Numbered from the stretch's first letter, positions 23,724 through 35,068 are shown. The stretch: 64,000 nt of DNA from Stropharia rugosoannulata (GCA_028532985.1 JANCIK010000003.1:2428001-2492000), one strand, 5' to 3'. Program-made: numbers and translations. Notes: a model not told the origin generated them from the sequence alone.

Positions 23724-24711
23724 ATGGCCTCCCCCACCGCCCTCCGCTGCCTCGCGAGGCAGACCCTTCGCTCGTCTGCGACGCGGATACAGGCATACAA
23801 CGTCATTCGCACATTCACGGCCTCGTGTGCGCGCCCACAAACGACCTCACCGCTGCTTGCTCAGCACACTCTTCGAAAACACCGTCTGCCGGTTTCCCCG
23901 CATGCGGCGCCCAGTAAGGACGGTCCCTAGTCTCAGTGTGTGTGCGCGGTCTCATGACACTGTCGATTACAGGGCGGACAATGTTCATCCAAACGGAGAC
24001 GACGCCGAACGACGACTCGCTGAAATTCATCCCGGGCGCGCCAGTCATGGGGGACGAGGGGACCGCCGAGTTCGTGGACACGCGGTCCGCGCTAGTGTCG
24101 CCTCTGGCCATCCGGCTCATGGGCGTAGAAGGCGTGGCGACCGTCTTCTATGGGCCTGACTTTATCACGGTGTCCAAGGACTCTGAAAACCCATGGTCCA
24201 TCATCAAGCCCGAAATATATTCCATCCTCATGGAGCATTTCTCTTCTGGGCAGCCCCTCTTCCGAAGCGCTGAAGACAGAGAAAACGCCGGACCGCAGGA
24301 CACCCGCATTCTGGACACGGACTCGGAAACGGTCGCCATGATTAAGGAGCTGCTTGAGACACGCGTGCGGCCTGCCATCATGGAAGATGGTGGGGATATC
24401 GAATACAGAGGGTTCGACGAAGACGGCACGGGTCTGGTCAAAGTCAAACTAAAAGGAAGCTGCCGCGGCTGCTCCTCTAGCACCGTTACGCTGAAAAGCG
24501 GCATCGAGCGAATGCTGATGCACTATATCCCTGAGGTTAAGGGTGTCGAACAGGCGAGTGCTATTTGCCATAGGCCAGCTGCGATTGGCGCCAAACGAGC
24601 TCATTGATAAATTTCTTTTAGGTACTTGATCCTGAAGAGGAGATCGCGCTGAGCGAATTCTCCAAATTAGAAAAGAAACTGGATCAAGAGCACGGCAAAG
24701 ACTCGAGGTAA
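23724..24711 (+). CDS. NFU1: Mitochondrial Fe-S cluster carrier Nfu1
   Basis: Three exons (23724-23913, 23973-24553, 24622-24711), 286 aa. The first about 60 residues are rich in Arg, Ser and Ala with only one acidic residue, near the end (a presequence). The N-terminal Nfu domain begins MFIQTETTPNDDSLKFIPG. The C-terminal NifU domain has RPAIMEDGGDI and the cluster-binding CxxC in GSCRGCSSS (C227, C230). Nfu1 receives 4Fe-4S clusters made with ISA/IBA57 proteins and passes them to lipoyl synthase and succinate dehydrogenase. The second intron starts CAG|GCGAGT and is a GC-AG intron; no GT donor nearby closes the frame. The 3' end could extend through a further small intron (donor at 24708) to about 24796. 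Confidence 0.94.
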
Positions 24712-25095
24712 TTCCATCTATGCAGCACGGCATGTTCTTGATTCTTTCTTACTCTACTCTATCACGCGCAGTATGGCCCAATACATGTCTGTATAGGTAT
24801 ATAATATGGCAGTATATAGTGCAAATATAAACGAGGCGAACCTGTAGTAATCTGTAAAAATCTAGGCCCGTACTTATCTTGCAGCAGCGTCCACATGGGC
24901 GGGTCCTGGCAAGGAAGGATATACATACCCCGCCCTGAGCAAAACCCACGCTGCCACCGCCAATATTGGCTAAGCTGGTCACATGGCCCTCTGGGAGTGT
25001 CACCGCCAGGTCCTTCCGTTCCCGCATTTACTTGGGCTCTAACTTATAAGTAATAACATACTCCCACTCTTTCCAGCGCATGTCTCTATCTCAAA
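24712..25095. other. Intergenic region upstream of the copper-fist gene
   Basis: 384 bp with no supported gene. A repeated purine/pyrimidine TATA-like tract occurs near 24799-24815. It must hold the NFU1 3' UTR and the copper-fist promoter/5' UTR. I see no GCTG-type copper-response cluster clear enough to report. Confidence 0.5.
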
Positions 25096-26639
25096 ATGGT
25101 GCCTCCTACTTTTGCTTTCCCCGCGCTTGTGTTCAGTAAATGCTGACCGTGTCGTCCAGGTCTATGTTAACAGCAAGAAGTTCGCCTGGTGAGTGTCGCC
25201 GCCAGCCGTCTGCCGCTATCTCGCCTGACGTGCGCTGCAGCGAGTCGTGCATCAAGGGCCACAGGTCGTCTTCGTGCCATCACACAGATCGGCCGCTATT
25301 CGAGATCAAGAAGAAGGGCCGGCCAGTGTCGCAGTGCCCCAAATGCCGCGAGCTCCGCCAGTCCAAGAAGTTCCACTCAAAATGCACCTGCAACCACGGA
25401 GTCGAGGTCCCCGCCGTGCAGCCACTCGCCTCCTCGTCGCAGTCCAAAAGTGCGTTTCTCGCCCCCACCGTCCGTGCCTGTGCGCAGCGACTGACCGCCC
25501 CCCTAGCCCGGAGATTCATCCCTATTGTACCTGCGCTCCCGAACGGACTTAAGGACGTGCTCACCGCTTCGCGAACTCCGATGCAGCCTTCTGACGCCCG
25601 GCAGCGAGGTGCGCATGATGTCACTGCCTATGTCTACGCTACGCGCTGACCATCTCGTATATATATCGCAGTGGACTCGCTGCTGAACCCTTGCGAGTGC
25701 AAGAGCCTCTGGAAGTGCCGGTGCAGGGAGCGCTCTACGCCTGCCGCGTCGCCGACGGGCCCGGAGCGTCTCGCCACGCTGGCCATTACAGCGGCATCGG
25801 CATCCGCGGGGTGTTGCGCCCCGTCGACGTCTGCATTGCTATCACCGGTCCCTGCGCCGAGTGTGCGCACGTACTCAGCGCGCGTGCGCGCACGGCCCGA
25901 CAGCCCCTCGTCGCACAGCGCCGCGAAGAAGCGCGCAAAGCCCAACCCGCCACCGCTGCAGGCCTCGCCGGGGCCGGCTCTCGCACCGCTACTCTACCTG
26001 GCCTCGCCATCCTCGCCCTCCGTTCCACTGCCGATGCCCGAGTTCCCGTCAATGTCGATGCCGCCGATGAGCGAGATAACGTCGCTCGCAGGGTCAGGCT
26101 GTACCTGCGGCGTCAAGTGCGCCTGTCCAGGGTGCGTGGAGCACCGGCCGCCGACGCAAACAGAAGCAGATGCAGCGCAAGAGCGGCGGGACTGCGCGGA
26201 TGGGTGCGGCGCGTGCATCGACTCGACAATCGGGGCTGCGCTGCTTGATCTAAGCGGAGTGGGTGGGCTGAGCGTGAGCTTCCTGGACCGGTTCTTTGCC
26301 CGCGCGGCTGCGCTCCCGCCGCCCCCCTCGCACCGCAAGATGACGTTTGACCCCATGGACACGACAGTGTATGCGCATATGGGGCCTGCCGGCAGCGGCG
26401 CCGGATCGCGGCGCGCCTTCCCGTTTGGGACGCGGGTCAATTTGCCCAAACTGGAATGCTGTGGGGGCCAGTGCAACTGCCCTGACGGTCGTTGCTCCTG
26501 CCAACAGTCGTGCGCAGGGTGTTGCGCAGACTCGTCACACCCGGCCAAGCACAGCGGGGATGAAACGCTGTCGCTGTCGCGCGGGCAGGTTACAGCACGG
26601 GAACTACTGCCTAGTAGTAGTAGGAGTTGCTGTGCATAG
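25096..26639 (+). CDS. Copper-fist transcription factor (MAC1/CUF1 family)
   Basis: Five exons: 25096-25098 (ATG only), 25160-25188, 25241-25449, 25507-25608, 25672-26639; 436 aa. The copper-fist DNA-binding domain is residues 1-40. It reads MVYVNSKKFACESC and IKGHRSSSCHH, with zinc ligands C11, C14, C23 and H25, followed by the minor-groove KKKGRPVSQC motif. Three downstream Cys-rich clusters (NPCECKSLWKCRC, CTCGVKCACPGC and a block with CCGGQCNCPDGRC) are candidate Cu(I)-binding switches. Family members activate copper/iron uptake or copper-detoxification genes. Whether this one is an activator at low or high copper cannot be told from sequence. The start is set by the family's universal MV(x)xNxKKxAC beginning, reached only by splicing directly after the ATG; that intron has a perfect CTGAC branch site. 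Confidence 0.9.
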
Positions 26640-26815
26640 AGTTTTACTTGATTGTTCATTATGTTTTCTTTTGTACATTGCTATGTGTATAGTAATATGG
26701 TTTGTCCCCTCATTGCTTGGTATAACAGGGTACATAATCTTTGTGGAATGAAAATTGAATGGCCGCGCACATAGCGCCGGTCTGTGGTGTACACAAATGG
26801 GTACAGCATGTGAAA

Positions 26816-27793
26816 TTAGACGCTGTAGACGTTTTTGAGTGCATGGAAGATGGTCACAATGGCTGGAGACTTACGTATCGTCTAGACAAAAGAGACGGGG
26901 GTGTTAGCCGCGCAATCAGCGGCAGAAGATTGGACATACCATCGTAGTGGAAGAGGGTCTGGTGAACAATGATTAATTATAGACTAAAACACAGCAGGCG
27001 AGTGCAAGCGCGCACCTTCTTGGGGTTCTCTGGGGCAGTTTTCACGTATCTGTCATTATCAGTGGGCCTGGGGGCGCGGGTAAGCATATGTATAGAACGC
27101 ATGGACTGGTACGCACCGTTCTTTCTTCTGCAATTGAGTCGGGATCAGTTCAGTGGGGGTGAGGGTGACGGGGATCAGATGGAATGGAATGGAAATGGGG
27201 GACTTGCCTTGCAAGACGCGAGCATGCTCTGGAGGGTGACGCAGACGGCGATGACGCTGAGCACGGGCGACCACTCGTTGCCGAGAATAGATGCGCAGAT
27301 CTGGTGCGGAGGGTAAGCGGGCGTGCTGGGGACGCGAGAAGGGGGGTGGACGTACATGGCCGTTGGAATACACGTGCTGGGGTGAAGATCAGAGTGCAGC
27401 AGGAGGGGAAGAGGAAGGAGGGGGGGCGCACTGGGTGGATGGGGGCCTCCTTGCCGTCTGTGACGACGAACTGGACGGCCGGGGAGGAGATTGGGTACTG
27501 TGGATCGAATCTGAACTGCAGAGTGTATACCTCTCCCTGACAAGATGGAGGTTAGGATGGAGGGGATGGAGAGGTGCGGAGAGGGCGGACCTCGTAGAGC
27601 GAATTGCCCATGACCTGTATTGTGAATATCCACTTGGAGAGGTCGTTGGCCTCGAGCAGGGTGATGCCTGGGATGGGTGGGTCAGATAAGGGGTGTGTGT
27701 GGGTGTGGAGGGGGGTGGCGCACCGACGGGGCAGCCGTTGGTCTGGATCTCGCGGAGCTCCTTGGAGAGGCGGCGGGCAGAGATGGAGGACAT
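26816..27793 (-). CDS. UBE2W: Ubiquitin-conjugating enzyme E2 W (Ubc16/UBE2W type)
   Basis: Ten coding exons in transcription order: 27793-27724, 27667-27591, 27536-27432, 27376-27356, 27300-27208, 27127-27117, 27067-27016, 26958-26940, 26881-26875, 26822-26816. They give 153 aa against 151 in human UBE2W. The UBC fold runs SARRLSKELREIQ, IHPHVYSNGHICASILGNEW (catalytic C93), WSPVLSVIAV, then ERPTDNDRYVKTAPENPKK and the C-terminal HYDDDTV. UBE2W monoubiquitinates protein N-termini rather than lysines. Exons of 21, 11, 19 and 7 nt are needed to rebuild the family sequence, and the last coding piece is 7 nt. The intron after exon 5 is GC-AG (AAG|GCAAGT). The copper-fist gene converges on it 176 bp away. 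Confidence 0.93.
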
Positions 27794-28237
27794 GGCGGGG
27801 GGATGGGAAGAACGCGGGAGGCACGCGATCAGGCGTGCAGGGGAAGAAGCGTGAAGGAGATGGTGGGCAGAAGAGAGCGCCAGGTTGGCGCCCGTGCTGC
27901 TGTGGTCATGCGCTGCGTGCACACGCCCCGAGTCCTTTTTCTGCGCTGCCCGCAGGCGCGGGGCGGGGCGGGGCGCGCGGGGGTATGTGCGATGGCAAGC
28001 ATGGCCAAACACAGCAAAGGGATAAAAGGCAGGTGTGGGTGTGGGACGCAACGCATGGATCTCTGCCTTAGAGTCACCTGTTTGCCCGCAGCACAGAAGG
28101 GCGAGCAGGCGCTCGTGGAGACCCAGACCAGCCACACGGCCCATACATCGTCGCACTGAAGGCCGTTCTCGCCTCCAAACGTTCTTCTCACAACCAGTAT
28201 GGTACACTTTACATAGCAATAAATTTTATCTTTATCT
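27794..28237. other. Intergenic region between HEM3 and the E2 gene
   Basis: 444 bp, GC-rich nearest 27794 and including a GGGGCGGGGC run near 27960. It contains the E2 promoter and the HEM3 terminator. Long open frames on both strands across it are GC-rich shadows with no family match. Confidence 0.5.
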
Positions 28238-29363
28238 TTACTGCCCCTCCTGAGCCTGCGCCTCGTCCACCCGCCGTGCCCGGTCCACGTTGATTGCCTC
28301 CAGAATCTCCTTCGCCCCCGTCCTCATCAGCACCCGCGCTAGCTGCTCCCCGACGCGCTCCGCGTCCTCCACCGAGCCCACCGCCTCCGTCAACGTGTGC
28401 TCGACGTGCGTCTGCCCGTCGATCGCAGTCACGCACCCCGTCAGCGTCAGCACCTCGCCCTGCTCCCCAGCTGCGAGCGCGCTCGCGACCCCGACGGGCA
28501 CGCTGCACCCGCCCTCGAGCACTCGCAGGCACGCCCGTTCCGCCCGGCAGCGCCACGCTGTCCCCCTGTGTGTCAGCTTCTCGCACAGCGCGAGCGCCTC
28601 CTTGTCGTCGCTGCGGATCTCCACCCCGAGTGCACCCTGCGACACAGCGTGGTACAGCGTCGGCGGCGCCACGTCCGACGAGATTCGGTGCCCCATCCCC
28701 AGCCGCACCATCCCTGCCTTGGCCAGGATCAGCGCTGCGTATGGCCCATCCTCAGCATCCAGTTTAGCCAGACGCGTGTTCCTATGTACCATATTCAATA
28801 CGATGTACACTATCACACGAGCTCTTCAGACTCACAGATTTCCGCGCTATCAGGGCATGATCAGCCATAATGTAATCAGCCGTAAAACAAATACCACTCA
28901 CGACGTCCAAAAAGTTGAGCTGCGGGTACTTGCGCTTGAGCTGCGCGACGCGCCGCACGCTGCTCGTCCCGACCGTGCTCCCCGCAGGGAGGTCGTCGAG
29001 CGTCTTCCACTCCTTGCCCTGCTTCACCACCAGGCTGTCCACAGGATCCTCGCGCTCAAGGATCGCCCCCAGCAGGCAGCCCTCCGGCAGCGTCGTCGGG
29101 ACGTCCTTGAGCGAGTGCACCAGCATATCCACATGGCCCTCCTTCAGCGCCACCTCGAGCTCTTTCGTCCACAGCGCCTTGCCCCCGATCAGGTACAGCG
29201 CCTGCGACTGGTTCTTGTCCCCCGCCGTCGCCATAAACGACGTCGCGAACGTCGGGTTGTTGTCCCCAGCCGGGAACGCCTCCTGCAGGTGCGCCAGCAC
29301 CATGTTTGTCTGGATCTGCGCGAGCTGCGACGCCCGAGAGGCGAGTGTGATCTGACGGGGCAT
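28238..29363 (-). CDS. HEM3: Porphobilinogen deaminase (hydroxymethylbilane synthase)
   Basis: Third enzyme of the heme pathway after ALA synthase; cytosolic, joins four porphobilinogens into hydroxymethylbilane. Three exons in transcription order: 29363-28902, an 11-nt exon 28846-28836, 28781-28238; 338 aa, normal length. Motifs: ITLASRASQLAQIQ, HSLKDVPTTLP, GTSSVRR and LDVRGNLNTRLAKLD, the last assembled only by including the 11-nt exon. DGPYAALILAKAG follows, then GGCSVPVGV, where C250 binds the dipyrromethane cofactor. The gene is GC-rich with strong third-position GC, which opens long false frames on the other strand. Iron-sulfur genes are nearby but no shared regulation is visible. Confidence 0.96.
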
Positions 29364-30044
29364 TATCGATGGTTGGTGGTTCGAATGAAGAGAGTTGAAA
29401 CCCGTCTCCTGCGTAGATATCTATGCTGTCCTTCACACCATCTTCTCTCTGCGATTACCCGTCTCGACAGGCGGCTACGTCCGGTACCACTCGGCCCGGC
29501 TTCCTCTTTTTTCATCCCGAGTGAAATTGGCATCCCACTACCACACCGCGAGATCACACACATTTTTAGAGTTAAATTGGGCGGCAGGGGGGGTTGAATA
29601 TCACCCTACAAATCTAGATAACGACTTTATACAGCTTTTGAAATAACTACAGAATGACAGACCAATAGTGCTGCAACGATACTATAAGACAGACAACCGA
29701 CTTAAAGTAAGTAGAATGAGGGAATAACCTTTACAAATGTGGATGACAAATAAAAAGTATTGGTCACAGGAAAGCATGGAAAACAAATGGTCGGAAATAT
29801 GCCGTTTGCAAAATACAATGCAGGATGTGGTATGACGCGGAAAAAAGGTAAGGGGCATGGGTTAGACGAGCATGTGAACAGCAAATCAAAATGGAGATGT
29901 ACTAGTAGGATAGATTTTGGAGGGTTCAACTGAGCAATGGGTGTCGATCCCCACAAGTCGAAGGTTCAATTAAAAGGTTCATAGGGTTTTTAGAAGTATT
30001 CAGTAAAGTGTCCTCGTATCCGAAAGATGGGTGAAAGACAATGT
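29364..30044. other. Intergenic region, HEM3 promoter and PUF 3' UTR
   Basis: 680 bp with no supported gene. The left part would be the HEM3 promoter and the right, more AT-rich part the 3' UTR of the PUF gene. Two short minus-strand ORFs here have no family resemblance. Confidence 0.5.
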
Positions 30045-33000
30045 TTACATTCCGTATCCAAATGCAGAGCGCTGGTAGGGGTCATTCAGTGCTCCAGTGA
30101 GTGTGCCGTTGAAACCAGGAAGCCCGCCGAACGAGGGCGCAGGGAATCCCCCACCGTGCTGTTGCGAGAGAGCTTGGCTGTGGCTCGAATTTCCTTGTAG
30201 CACATATCCGTCGATCGATTGCGGCTGAAGCGCATGCATCTGGTTACCAAGATGACCCTGTCCAAAGTTGCCTTGTCCTGGAAGTCCATAGATCCCATTT
30301 GGCCCGTACACATCCGTCAGCGGAGAAATCTGAGGCATGTGGCGGTTGTTCGGCGCAGCACCAGCGAGTCCGAGGTTGACGAGTGCTTGCTGGTTAGGGA
30401 ATGGAGTGTTGAAAGGGTCCATCTGTTCGCGCTGCAGTTTGTTTTGAATGCGCTTTCCGTAGGGGGTGTTGCGAATCAAAGGCAGAACCGGACGAATACC
30501 CTCAACGAGGAGTGCGCGCTGAGCGGGATCGGCATAGTCCAGCGCAGTTTGTACGCAGTAGTTTCCGTACGAGTCCCGCAGCAACTTCTCAAGACGAGAC
30601 CGGTTAAGAAGTTCCTCGATAAGCATCTTCCTCGTGGTATGTTCAGCAACTCGGATGCACTATCGTAAAATTATTAGAACATAAACAAACACGATGAGAA
30701 ATGATTAATACCTTTTCAATGACGTTCGAACTGAATTTTTGGACCGACAGAGCGCAAACATTGCCGGCAAATTGACGAATGACACCATCACTGAACCTAT
30801 TGTCGTTGAGGTCTAGAATGTATTGAACGACGTAGTTTCCGTAAGGATCTTGGACGAGCGTCAATGCGTTGTAGGTAATCTCATTGACTAGTTGCTGGCG
30901 CTGCATCTCTGACGCGTGGTCAATACACCGCTGAAGAACACAGCATCCATGCCGATGAGTAGCAACCTCAACACAGTTCGCAGCGACAGCGTTGTAAATG
31001 AACTAATAATGATTGATCAGATGACAACTGCAATTTCAAAAAAATGACACCAACCTGGTTATCCTCAGGTGCCAACTTGTTGAGGCACTTCTGAATGACA
31101 TGGTTGCCATTAAGATCTTTGATTAACACAACCACGTGGAGACTAAGCGCAACAATTATGGAATGAATTTGTGAGTTATAACGATGGTCGGTCTGCTATA
31201 CATTTGTCAGCTTAAAAAACACGCTTCGACGGCTGCAGTAACTTGCCTGTCTGCGCGTCGACAAGAAATCGATCATCTTTTGAACTGCGCGAGTGCCATG
31301 CATGTTGAGCGAGATGTTGACAAGGTCTTGAGCAACAGATTCGCAGATTACGTTACGCTGTTCATCCGTGGAGAATTCCAAAAGCTTCTGGCACAGGTAG
31401 TTTCCAAATGGATCTAACAGAGGATAACTTAGCCCATTGCTATGGAAATTAAAGCAATACTCACCAGTCATCAAATCAGCAAAGTGCCCGAAAGTCTCCC
31501 GGAAGATCATGTCACGGTGCTCAGGAACGCCTTCTTCAAGTTTCTTCTGAAGATAGCGACACCCATGTTGGTCTTTGCACAGCGCTGCGATTTCTCCTTG
31601 TAGGTCTTCAATGCGAGTACCAGCGAAGCGGTTGACTGCAAAAAGACCGCAAGTGGTGAGCGTTCAATTGAATAAAAATAGGGCGAAACGCCGCCACTTA
31701 CATTCTCGGTCCATATCACCTCGTTTATGCTTCGGCCCATGTAACCCATTCATTTTGCCATCAGTGCCAGCATTGCCACGTCCAGTCAAGCCTAGGCCAT
31801 AGCGGGAGGCCGATTGCGCGGAATACAAACCATTAGGCCCTGTCCCGTTACCATTAAGGTTGGAAGCAGGAGCATTTATGGTTGGACGACCGGAGGATTC
31901 GAACCCATAGTTGTTAAACCTGGCAGTGTCCGCGCCATTGTTGATTCCATAGATAGTGTCATACTGCCAAACAAAAAAAATTAGCTAAAGCCTTCCACGG
32001 TGACTGTGTAGCTTACATCGTCGCGACCAGTTCCCTGAATAGAATTGAACGTCAATGAATTGGCATCGTAGGGACCAGCTGGTAGCCGAGACAAAGATGC
32101 TTGCAGGTCAGTCGCATTAACAGAATTCTCATTGATAATGTGAGAGTTCGGCGTGGCAATGCGGCCGTTCAAGCCTTGGAGATCGGGAGTATGAGGAGTG
32201 CCCGGAGTCTTCAAAAGATGGGAAGCGCTTGCTGTTAATCCCAATGGCGTGGCGGGGACAGACCGAGTTGAAGACAAGCCTTCCAACAAGCTATGAGGCG
32301 AACCTCGGCGAGAAGGACCTTGGTTGTGAGAATGAGCTGACCCTTGCGACTGTTGTGGAATAAGAGGAGTGGTGGATGCTGAGACGGCACCAGCCAAGAT
32401 TTTGCTTGCTATATCATCCGAAGGAGTAGACAAAGTAAGATTCGGGTTGGTCACTGTACGACGATCTAATCTAGCTGCCGACCCTTCCGGGACACGAGGG
32501 TTGCCATTGAACTGAGGCCACTCCGAAGACGACTTTTCACGAGAATCCAACGCTCTGTTACTAAAATGCGTCCGAGGAGAAGTCTGAGACAAATGGGCTA
32601 AATCCAAGGCAGCAGAAGCTGTTGAAATCTGCTTCATGTCAGATAACTATAATAAACCAAAATGGATGCAAACCCTACCTTAGCTGGATAATTGCCATGA
32701 TATTTGTCATCGTCAGATGTAGGAAGATTCCGCATGGCGTCTTGATATAGGATAAGGGAGCGAGCATGATAAAAAAAAATTAAGGGTGCTTACTATGCAT
32801 TTCCTGATCTAATTGCTCGTCAAGCATCATCCCCGCATTGTAAGTGCTGGCATAGCGCGCTCCCTCGTCGTCGCCATAGCGTCCATTCCCCCTTTGCAAG
32901 ATCGAAGCGGAAACAGGTACTGGAACTGGAGAGGCGCGATTGGACCGATCACCAGTAATGGATAAACCCTGAATCTGTACTGCAAGGTCTTCATCGTGGC

Positions 33001-33650
33001 TGCTCGCAGAGGTGCGCCTGCTGGCAGGCATACTTTTGGCGCCTGCAGTACGGGCGTAGTTTTGCCCGTTCGTCATTCCTCCAGTTGCCAGATCCGGAGA
33101 CAGGTTTACTGAAGGAGCATAGGTGACTGACTTACGCTTCTCCGCAATGTTGCCAATGGCTGCTATGATGACGTAAAAATCAAAGCAAAAAAAGGTGAAC
33201 CGACATTAAAGCTGACCTAGTTGGGCGTTGATACGCGGGGGGGTGGTCGGAGCAGAGACGGCCAGGTGTTGCAGACCACTGCCCACGTTAGACTCATATG
33301 GAATGCTGAGAAGCTCCTGAGCTTGCTTTTGTTCGAGGGCACGCATTTGGTCCTCAAAAAGTTTGCGTTGAAGCAGACGTTGACGTTCGTGCTCAATACG
33401 TTTCAGCTCGACGCGCTAGAGTTAGAAATGGAATAAAGAAGTAGCTCGTGTATGGGTACAGGGAGACGTACTGCTGACATATCGGGCATATTACTTCCCA
33501 ACCTCGCGGCCTGAAGTCGAGTCAGAAAAGTACAATGACAACAAGCTTAAGGCTCACAGAATCAGCGAGGTCAAGGAAGGCAGGTGGACTATTCTTCCTC
33601 TCGTCAGAGTGATTATCAGTAGGTGAGATAGTATTTTCCGTAGTGTTCAT
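30045..33650 (-). CDS. Pumilio/PUF RNA-binding protein (Puf3-like)
   Basis: Thirteen exons in transcription order: 33650-33558, 33510-33472, 33415-33217, 33163-33137, 33108-32794, 32740-32679, 32631-32017, 31963-31702, 31635-31465, 31413-31247, 31192-31055, 31002-30712, 30659-30045; about 997 aa. The N-terminal 540 residues are low-complexity with one coiled segment (RVELKRIEHERQRLL). Eight Pumilio repeats follow (about 540-890), with RNA-contact triplets visible in KDQHGCRYLQ, DPFGNYLCQ, NMHGTRAVQ, DLNGNHVIQ, THRHGCCVLQ, DPYGNYVVQ, KFSSNVIEK and DSYGNYCVQ. The tail is Gln/Gly/Asn-rich. PUF proteins bind UGUA-type 3' UTR elements and repress or localise mRNAs; Puf3 targets mitochondrial mRNAs. 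Intron 10 is GC-AG (CAG|GCAAGT), and introns 6 and 10 end in tandem NAGNAG acceptors. Confidence 0.94.
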
Positions 33651-35068
33651 TTTTGCAACCAATGTGCTTGTAACTTTGCAAAGCAGTGAAAGACAGGGAC
33701 GAAAGAGAAAGTATTTGTGAGGGTATAGATGAACGAAGACACAGTTGCACGAAGAAAATCTGGACACGCTGTTCAGACACGACATTTCGAGGACATCAAA
33801 TTGACCGACCTGTGAACTGGTGTGGACCGTCTTGAGGAGTGGTGTTACAATGCGCCGAGCTACTGAAGGTAAGAAAAGGCAGAGGGAGTGAAGGGCAGAA
33901 CCAACTCTTTTTAGCACTCCAGGAGTACGAACAAGTTGAGGAGGTTGTAGCTGGAGAATATAAGTATTGGTCGCTGAGTGCGCTACGTTTTGGTCCCTGA
34001 GCTCAAAAGACCCCGGCAATTGCCTTCAAATTTTTCAACTCCGGTCCCTGGCCGGTTCGCTCGAAAACTTCCATTCCCATGCATTCCAGAGGCTCCCTGA
34101 ACCCACCCTCTCTCGCGTTAAAGCCTGCACGGTCTTCATATCTATTATAAGCTACCTACCCAAAGCTAACTTATCTCTTGTTGCTATCTTTTTTTCATGG
34201 AAAAGCTGTTCAGCTCCCAGATCACCAGAGGAGTATACCGGATCATGATTCTTTCTGCTTCCTTCGCCACAACAAAATTCCTGGGCTACGCGCCTGCGAT
34301 ATTCTACACCTATTTCTCCAGTTTCTTTCTTTCCAACTTACAGTCCGAGCCCTGTCTGGCCGAATACGTCCTCCACACCGGTGAACTCGCCTAAGACGTT
34401 TATCCGAAGAGTCACTGCGCGGCTTGCTAGGCTAAGGCTTTGCTTCGCATATAAGGCCGATCAAAGGTAAATTCGGCCCTGTACCACGGCTCTGTTCTGC
34501 ATGGAAAAATATTTGCCAATACTTTACGAGCTTCCATTTGCCAGCTAATATTGCGGCCAGATTTTCAGTAAGTATTATACGCTTAGGCCAGCTTAGGCCT
34601 CGTGAGTTCTCGTTAGCTTCTGTTTGTTGTCATCACGATCGAATTAAAAATAATTACTCATACGTAAGTTAGGACATTCGTAAAGGGGTAGTCCCAAAAA
34701 GCCTCCAAAAGCATGGTTGAGAACTTGAGATTCACAGCAGAACGCGCTATTACAAAGTAGAGCATACTGTGAAAAGTTAGTCGAATTTATGACGCAACTA
34801 AATCACCAGAATAAGTGGTACCAATTACAGCGATGTGTCTTGCCAAAAAGTATGTAATGCCATGCCTTTTTGGCGGCAGCATGCCTCCTATTTGAGCTAT
34901 GCTGCTAGAGCAGACTTGTCGTGAATTCGTGCAGTGGTAATGCGTAAACGGACGTCAAAATGGTCTGACTTCATGCAAAGTTCAGCGCGGCTATCACTCG
35001 GAACCCACTCCTACTGTACGCAATAGTATCGTTGTGTTGTGCGCACCAGACTGTTAGGTCATGTCAGG
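33651..35068. other. Intergenic region between PUF and UVRAG-like genes
   Basis: 1.4 kb without a supported gene. The left 300 bp would carry the PUF promoter and a 5' UTR containing several upstream ATGs. Three overlapping plus-strand ORFs at 33967-34394 have no conserved content. A short direct duplication, 'gcttaggcca' followed by 'gcttaggcct', lies near 34583-34602. The rest is AT-rich and featureless. Confidence 0.5.

Noticed and set aside
25691..26248. 185-codon plus-strand ORF inside the copper-fist gene
   Set aside because: Wrong frame of exon 5; the true frame carries the Cys-rich clusters and the stop.
27389..28219. 276-codon minus-strand ORF and overlapping plus-strand ORFs of 118-160 codons
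   Set aside because: They run through introns and wrong frames of the UBE2W gene and its promoter. The E2 reading explains the conserved sequence.
17183..29363. A metal-cofactor gene cluster (ISA1, NFU1, copper-fist, HEM3)
   Set aside because: The genes are interspersed with unrelated ones (RVS167, SBDS, ALG1, UBE2W) and lie on both strands without shared elements; no evidence for a functional cluster.
28290..29597. 435-codon open frame on the plus strand across HEM3
   Set aside because: It is a GC-rich antisense shadow of HEM3, whose minus-strand motifs and splice sites are unequivocal; the translated shadow is Arg/Ser/Pro-rich with no motif.
34178..34394. Plus-strand ORFs of 65-68 codons with a hydrophobic stretch
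   Set aside because: Two overlapping frames are open over the same bases and neither shows a recognisable protein; treated as chance.
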